From positions 11,112,217 to 11,176,216 of the forward strand of contig NC_087261.1 in the NCBI RefSeq assembly GCF_037042905.1: a stretch of DNA of 64,000 nucleotides, in the 5' to 3' direction. This document shows, piece after piece, positions 60,001-64,000 of this stretch; within the stretch, counting starts at the first letter, position 1; each line of letters begins with the position of its first letter. Below the pieces are notes generated by a model. That model was not told the origin of the DNA. It made no database searches and saw nothing but the letters and a program-made list of their open reading frames with translations. A program made the translations under genes and the position numbers. This DNA comes from Lytechinus pictus. Taxonomy: Eukaryota; Echinodermata; Echinoidea; Temnopleuroida; Toxopneustidae.

Positions 60001-63000
60001 TTTGGTTACCAAGAATCACAACTTGAATCATGATATTGGACATAAGGTGTTCTTGTGATCCCATCAGCTAGTAAAATCTGTTAATTTAAAGTGAATCTTT
60101 ATACCAAGGTTTTGATTCTTTTTTTGTAGTTATATTTCATCTGTTTATATCCACCCCCCCCCCCCCAAAAAAAAAAAAAAAACAAGTATTCTTCCAACAA
60201 TTGTAAGTTGTCTTACGTTGTCTTTGGTAAATATGGCATGCAAAGTCTAGCTGATGTCGTATAAAAGAATTTACCTTTTGCGACACGAGAAACTCCATCC
60301 CTTTTGCCACCTGCCAGGCCATGTTTAATAGCCTACCTTCATCATCATCGGTGAGACGTTCTCTCTTTGGTTTCAGATTGTTGTACGTTGGTTGAGATTG
60401 TCCCCGTTTGGCTTGCAGATAGGTGAGTAGTGAGCCACCAGAAACAAACTCATACAGAATGCTTCCTGTACAAGGCAACAACAAATAATACGACAATGAT
60501 CATGGAAACATTTCAGGGCCCCGTCTTACAAAGAGTTGCGATTGATCCATTCAATCGTAACTCTATGGAAATCCATCAGTGTCAATTTTTTTTCTACAGG
60601 AAATTTGCACAATGTCCTTTGTAAACATAAAGAAGCAGAGTGAATTTTCAAGAAAACAATGAATGCATGAAAATATATTATAGTTAGAAAATATTTTGAG
60701 CACACATGCATAATAGATGTTGACGTTGCTGGCCGTCCATAGTTGTGATTGACCGGATCAATCCCAACTCTTTAAGACGGGGCCCAGAATTGATATGAGT
60801 ACATTGAAACAAGATGAAAGAAACATGTTACTGCCGTTAACATATATAAGGAATAACAACCCTACTATTTGATCAGAAATAGCAGCAATTATAAGTATTG
60901 AACCTTCTGAAAAATGTCCCGTCTCTCGTATTATGAAGAGGTCTAATATTCACGACCCATTATCAGGTGTCAACCCGCTTCTTTGATTATATAAAGCAGA
61001 CTTCTCCTGGTATCACTAATAGCAATCCGTATAATAATCATAATAAATACAGCATAATGCTACACTGATTCCAACAAAACCGACTCCAAAGCGACCGATG
61101 GTAGGCCTATATCATTGGTAATGTAAACGTAATTGTTGCTTTTTATTGCATTAAATCACAATGTATTGTATCTTGTTTTGTTAAGAGACGTGAAATAAAT
61201 TAATTTGAATTTAGTAATTTTACCGGTGTGACTCTAGCTACAATTGCACTATCCATCTCAGACGGTTTTCCTGAGACGAATAATGATAAATAAACTAAAG
61301 GAGTCCGTAATAACAATAAGAGGAAATAAATTATTTATAAAGTTAGCATTCCTGTTTATACTTTGGATTCACATGTATACATGATCAAACTAGATTTACT
61401 CAAAAAAGGATGAAAACAGAAGGGACATTTAACAAATTTTATATTTGAAGCCATCCTGATGAATGGATCCTTCGTAATAACAGTGTTCTAGAGAGATGGG
61501 GCTAAACATGTTGAAGGTTTCAGTTTGAATAGTTTTTTTTTCTTATTATGAATAGCGGTTATCATCAACAGCAGTTAATTTGATGAGCGGGTGGATCCTC
61601 CCAGAAACAACCATAGAATGTTGAATGTTCTATTCAACATCGTTTCGGCTCACTTTGCTTCACCTCTTGACAGTTTCTGGTCATGAATGGTAACTTAAGT
61701 CCAGATTACAGGATTTTCAAATTGAGGAGAGCAATCAATATGAATATGTCCTGTTTATTTTAATCATCGTTTGCTGAAAGGAGTGGAGGTGCCGTGGCCG
61801 TGTTAGGCGTATAACTAGACACGTAAAAGTCCGGGCTCGATCCCTGGCCACGACACCAATGCCTTGGAGCAACGCATTATTTTAATCGACAATGCTGTTT
61901 TGTCCTATATTCAAATATACTTTCTTTGTGAATGTGTGCGCGCTCATTTTCATATATTATTTTTGTCATGGTTGACACGTAAGCTTAGATTATCAGAGAG
62001 AAATAATATAGAAGTAATTGGTGACACTAATCACCTGTTGTATAGTGTTTGAGGATACTAATATTTAATTACTAAAGATTGTGCTTTACCTTTTTCTCGA
62101 CAATATCCTAGGCATTTTACAACATTTAATTGATCCGTCAGCTCATAGAGTACCCGGATAGCTTGAGGAAAGTTACCCGATTCGACCACTTGATCTGAGG
62201 GACGAAACGACATTTTTATTGATTTTCAAAAACGAAGAATGTGCTGTAGAATATTTGAAGAATGTAATCAGTGTACATGTTTAAGAGTTTGATCAGAAGC
62301 GTTAATCGCCAAGAAAATTGAGAAAGTTGTATTGTAAATTTGTAGTTACGAATACCTCCTGAAAATTGCCAAATGAGCTGAGCCATTGGCTCGAAGAAAA
62401 TTGATGTTTCAGTTACGGGAATAGTAAATGTTTATCACGTTTATGGAAATACGAGTTTAGAGGAGGCCAACATGTGCATGCTGTACATGTATTGATAAAA
62501 GAAACTGACCCTCGAACCGTCAAAATATTTCAGGATATGTTGCAAAATGCAATTCTGTGGCATCATTGGACCACCCCTCACTCCCCCCCCCCCCCCCCGA
62601 AAAAATCACTTGCACTCTAGCCAATTCATATCTATTTCTGATGATGCTTGAAGCAATAATACCTAAAATCTTTAAAGTAGATCCAATTAAGCTGTCTGCA
62701 GTTCTCTAGTGATATATGAAGGAAGCAAACTTAAACTTTTTCAAGTAGAGTCAATTCAGTAACTCTGCAGTTTAAACTAGGATGATCAAATATGTTAATG
62801 ATAAATCGATAATTCGTAAGTTTAATCGTAAAACTCCTACATCACTAATGTCCATTCTATACTAGTATATTTATAAATGGCATTTGTTTTTAGGAATGAA
62901 CTAACCTGAAACCAGCCTGATAGCAACATCTCTATGGATTTGATTAACACTGATGTCTCCCTTCCATACCTCTCCAAATTCACCTCGACCAATCGAACTG

Positions 63001-63076
63001 AGTCTTGCAAAAAACGTTAAGTTTTCAGGACCGATGATAGGTGCTCCGGATGAACCGATTTTCAGGGCTGTGTATG
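50950..63076 (-). CDS. Receptor-type tyrosine pseudokinase, kinase domain and C-terminal tail (eight exons)
   Basis: Eight exons (63,076-62,906; 62,194-62,090; 60,465-60,275; 57,642-57,505; 56,630-56,525; 55,859-55,763; 51,469-51,370; 51,009-50,950) join in frame to 321 residues and a stop. Counting from the first complete codon: glycine loop IGRGEFGEVW (28-37), beta3 DVAIRL with Arg53 for lysine, alphaC with Ala68 for glutamate, NVVKCLGYC (80-88), GGSLLTYL (101-108), a short insert, catalytic loop ITHGALCAHN (156-165) with Ala160 for the HRD aspartate, DYG (178-180), CPE (208-210), GDIWSFGIVLWEI, and CWEKEAGKR. The spacings 53-68 and 160-178 equal Lys295-Glu310 and Asp386-Asp404 in Src. The activation loop has no tyrosine. 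The likely role is a scaffold or allosteric partner, not phosphotransfer. The receptor class is not clear. Ectodomain and membrane exons would lie beyond the right edge, so receptor status is inferred. Confidence 0.9.
51370..51469 (-). CDS. Pseudokinase exon: alphaH-alphaI
   Basis: The acceptor is GTATATAG|GTACA and the donor GCACAC|GTAAGA. 100 bp, phase 2 in and 0 out. It encodes YTVMSGCWEKEAGKRSSF, with the conserved CW and arginine of subdomain XI. The intron before it, 4.3 kb, contains two LINE fragments. Confidence 0.9.
51890..53900 (+). pseudogene. CR1/Jockey-like LINE, reverse transcriptase region, broken
   Basis: It lies antisense in the kinase intron. From 52,006 the frame shows the region upstream of RT (RRARCTF-facing strand excluded), then SSKASGPDEIPPKLLK, NYRPISLTCICSKVMEHII and HGFRQGLSTTTQL. 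A TGA stops it at 52,765. Reading resumes with IIFLDFQKAFDRVPHHLL (motif A) and TPGVPQGSVIGPTLF. A frame change near 53,020 leads to LYINDIL and LFADDSVIY (catalytic FADD). Another stop lies at 53,409. C-terminal sequence with VRPQLKYGCEAWNPYT, RLEQVQRSAARFV and NNLPSSAVN runs to about 53,900. No endonuclease domain precedes it, so the copy is 5' truncated and dead. Confidence 0.9.
54116..54292. repeat. Short hairpin repeat
   Basis: TTGGCTATTTTCCAAGTGAC at the left and its near complement (CACTTGGAAAATAGCAAATT) at the right, 177 bp apart. It is a small foldback sequence just downstream of the LINE. Confidence 0.65.
54560..55665 (+). pseudogene. Second LINE fragment, strongly decayed
   Basis: The plus strand shows HAVPQGSVIGKLV near 54,870-54,912, an RT motif. 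Then GRNIGVLFDDQITLHNYI near 55,077 and QVIQNSAARIFNQNK near 55,170 follow, the C-terminal pattern of CR1/Jockey RTs. GKRGFAYTASELAS and FKSALKKNIFN-type sequence come near 55,430-55,530. The tail holds GCGCTATATAAAAACAG and ATT repeats at about 55,613-55,660. Several frame changes. It is separate from the LINE at 51,890-53,900 because RT motifs recur. Confidence 0.75.
55763..55859 (-). CDS. Pseudokinase exon: alphaG region
   Basis: The acceptor is TTCTCACAG|GATCC and the donor GAAGT|GTAATT. 97 bp, phase 1 in and 2 out. It encodes SRPYPKMTFDMVQMKVIDGY and QMPRPHHCGQE, the usual G-x-x-PY ... GY-x-M-x-P-x-x-C pattern. Confidence 0.88.
56048..56304. mobile_element. MITE, second copy of the ATATTGGGTAAAA family
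   Basis: The ends CACTGTAAAAAATATATTGG and CCTAATAATTTTTTTAGAGTG are inverted. The interior matches 9,993-10,242 (GTGTCCAACCAATTTGGGGC, TTGTCCAGTAAGG) in opposite orientation. It lies in the intron between the 55.8 and 56.5 kb kinase exons. Confidence 0.65.
56525..56630 (-). CDS. Pseudokinase exon: P+1 loop and alphaF
   Basis: The acceptor is ACATTCCTAG|AAACT and the donor ACATTAG|GTAAAC. 106 bp, phase 0 in and 1 out. It encodes KLTRWSCPETMATGGQS and EGDIWSFGIVLWEIVTL, both strong tyrosine-kinase signatures. Confidence 0.92.
57255..57345. repeat. Short ATTTCGTCTA repeat array in a kinase intron
   Basis: CCATTTCGTCTACAACCATT, TTGTCTATTATC and CAATTTCGTCTAATTCC follow one another. It is the same 14-15 bp motif as the arrays at the centre of the giant inverted repeat. 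Confidence 0.7.
57505..57642 (-). CDS. Pseudokinase exon: catalytic loop and DYG
   Basis: The acceptor is TTCGTTGTACAG|ATCACC, phase 0. It encodes ITHGALCAHNVLLADEKL and KISDYGLSTSLF. The 3' border is the least certain of the gene. CTGTTC|GTGAAG keeps phase 0 and gives 33 residues from DYG to CPE, a normal activation-loop length. A better-looking donor (GTGG|GTATTT, about 23 bp earlier) is in phase 1 and would read into a stop in the next exon. Either way no activation-loop tyrosine is encoded. Confidence 0.78.
58020..59270 (-). pseudogene. Third LINE fragment, reverse transcriptase, same strand as the kinase gene
   Basis: Reading down from about 59,060 the minus strand gives KPDKDPASPKSYRPISLLCQ and ERLLPKGIAPFVDE. 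After stops come QLVNLTQFVQNAVEKRLIT and VFVDIMNHRIIMSKIFEMT (motif A region). A gap with many stops follows, with C-IMQ-type Gly-rich remnants. Near 58,230-58,040 it ends with GDNQTMQHLLVCPLLPEPC, a LINE C-terminal zinc-knuckle-like region. The family differs from the LINE at 51,890-53,900. Confidence 0.8.
59600..59890 (-). mobile_element. tRNA-derived SINE, minus strand
   Basis: Read on the minus strand from 59,890: GGCGCCGTGGTGTAGGGGTT (A-box-like), then TGTGTTCGAATAGG (B box) about 45 bp on, then a SINE body with GGAAAGACGTTTCCACCC. It is too diverged to be a functional tRNA. Confidence 0.65.
60275..60465 (-). CDS. Pseudokinase exon: hinge, kinase insert, alphaE
   Basis: The acceptor is CCTTGTACAG|GAAGC and the donor TCGCAAAAG|GTAAAT. 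191 bp, phase 1 in and 0 out. It encodes SILYEFVSGGSLLTYL, a basic insert of about 20 residues with a tyrosine (PTYNNLK), and MAWQVAKGMEFLVSQK. Confidence 0.9.
60517..60784. mobile_element. Second MITE of the GGCCCCGTCTTACAAAGAG family
   Basis: 268 bp. The ends GGCCCCGTCTTACAAAGAGT and CTCTTTAAGACGGGGCC are inverted. CAG flanks both sides (60,514-60,516 and 60,785-60,787). It sits 52 bp upstream of the acceptor side of the kinase exon at 60,275-60,465, in the intron. Confidence 0.85.
61785..61915 (+). mobile_element. tRNA-like SINE head, fragment
   Basis: GAGGTGCCGTGGCCGTGTTAGG, then GGGCTCGATCCCTGG (B box) and GCCACGACACC. A short body with GCCTTGGAGCAACGCATTA follows. It differs from the two other SINEs in the window. 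Confidence 0.55.
62090..62194 (-). CDS. Pseudokinase exon: alphaC helix to beta4
   Basis: The acceptor is CGTCCCTCAG|ATCAA and the donor GAAAAAG|GTAAAG. 105 bp, phase 1 at both ends. It encodes GNFPQAIRVLYELTDQLN and VVKCLGYCREK. The alphaC glutamate position reads alanine (PQAI). Confidence 0.88.
62906..63076 (-). CDS. Pseudokinase exon: glycine-rich loop and beta3
   Basis: The acceptor is TTCTTCTTATAG|CATAC (an alternative, CACAG at 63,069-63,068, keeps the same phase). The donor is GTTTCAG|GTTAGT. Phase 1 at both ends. It encodes the intact GxGxFG loop and VAIRL, where AGG (Arg) stands for the ATP-anchoring lysine. Confidence 0.85.
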
Positions 63077-64000
63077 CTATAAGAAGAATTGATTTCGTCT
63101 GTACACACATTGTTTCTTGTTTATCGTCACTGTAATACGTATTGCAGCATCATAAAATTTCCCCTTAAAAGGGGTACGGCAGGCTGAAAATAATATGACT
63201 TGAAAAGATAAAATCGTGAAAATCGTTTTAAAATAGCAAAGTTTGCATAGATAGTTGTGAAGCTTCACGACCAAAATTGCAAACTTCGCAACGAAAAACC
63301 CGAACTTCGCAACCAACAACTGGAAAATTTGCAACGAAAATCGCTAACTTCTGAAGTGGAATGTGATCGACCGTACTTTTGAGCCACCCCAATACAATAC
63401 AGGAATGTGACATGATACGAAGGACAGCTCCAAAGGTGCAAGTTGCTCATCATATTATTTTATTATTATTATTATTGGGGGCATCTTTCACATTAGAGGA
63501 TAGGCCTTTCTGCATGGCATGTACGTAGGGTCTATATTTTTTAAGTAAGAAATATCGCCTAAAATTTGGAACCTTGAGGTAAGGTAAGTTAACCCTAAAA
63601 GGACTGGGGACCATGATGCCCACCCCCCCCCCCCCTCCCTCGACGCTTCGCGCGATATTTCCAAAACGCAAAAAGAAAGCGCCGCAAGATCTTAAGCCTT
63701 TTAACCCAAATTCGCGACATACGGGTTTGCATCGCGACGCCACGTAACTTTTTACGAGACAATGTCGTGCAGAAAATGGCTCAATTTTATACTTTGTGTA
63801 TAATTGTATAATTGGGAGATGAAATTCATGAAAGGGTGAATATTTTCCATTAAAACAAATGAATATCAAAAGAAAAAAAACATAGAAATACATGAAAAAT
63901 TCTAAACACAAATACATTAGCAAAAAATTGGCTTTCGCAAAAAGTTTTTCTTTGTGGAAACCTTTAAATTAGAGTACAAAGATGACATTTGTGAAAAAAA
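63077..64000. other. Intron upstream of the first visible kinase exon
   Basis: It has short AACTTCGCAACNAAAA repeats (63,265-63,350), an ATT microsatellite (63,450-63,477) and, from 63,583, TTAACCCTAAAAGGACTGG with a C-run, one end of the TTAA/CCCTA MITE family running off the edge. No ectodomain or membrane-spanning exon was found. Confidence 0.5.

Noticed and set aside
211-63076. One large gene joining the SRCR and kinase exons
   Set aside because: The kinase ends with its own stop codon at 50,950 and the SRCR gene begins with its own signal peptide at 2,995, so they are two genes on the same strand.
63450-63923. Minus-strand frame of 157 codons upstream of the kinase exons, as a membrane segment of the receptor
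   Set aside because: Its hydrophobic start comes from AT-rich MITE sequence shared with other family members. No in-phase splice path to the exon at 63,076 was seen.

Overview
The window looks like genomic DNA of a marine invertebrate, probably an echinoderm and perhaps a sea urchin. The reasons are AT-rich DNA, introns with GT-AG borders, a group A SRCR gene, many families of DNA transposon derivatives, CR1/Jockey-like LINE pieces, tRNA-derived SINEs and long microsatellites. I cannot name the species. Only two cellular genes are supported. Both lie on the minus strand and both run off an edge.

Left edge (1-3 kb): the first three exons of a gene for a secreted or receptor protein, with a signal peptide and a six-cysteine SRCR domain split over two exons. 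All exons are phase 1. Its second intron carries a (TAG)n tract of about 600 bp and an hAT-type MITE with an 8-bp target duplication.

Middle (4.4-49.5 kb): nested repeats with almost no host coding sequence. 4.45-8.99 kb is a foldback-like block of short AGCTCGCGCTTCGCGCTC-type repeats. It holds a SINE, a LINE reverse transcriptase remnant and a TTAA-flanked MITE. 11.46-40.2 kb is a giant nested inverted repeat. Its outer arms (11.46-22.0 and 37.0-40.2 kb) begin with ATTTCGTC palindrome arrays. The left outer arm has expanded into a higher-order tandem array (alternating units of about 700 and 840 bp, 13.7-21.6 kb) with a defective Tc1 element inside. The inner arms (23.1-28.7 and 29.3-35.0 kb) each carry a broken copy of a THAP-domain gene in mirror orientation. 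Several MITEs are present in one arm only, and the other arm shows the empty site. 41.6-49.5 kb is a TA-flanked element of about 7.9 kb whose ends are arrays of TGACGTCA-like motifs. It contains MITEs and a broken LINE ORF1.

Right (50.9-63.1 kb): eight exons of a receptor-type tyrosine kinase gene covering the kinase domain and C-terminal tail, all joined in frame. The beta3 lysine, the alphaC glutamate and the catalytic-loop aspartate are all replaced, and the activation loop has no tyrosine. The product is therefore predicted to be a pseudokinase. Its introns hold at least three LINE fragments, two SINEs and two MITEs.

The two genes lie head to tail, about 48 kb apart, and nothing in the sequence links their functions. 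Exon borders were found by reading splice signals and phase; no transcript evidence was available.
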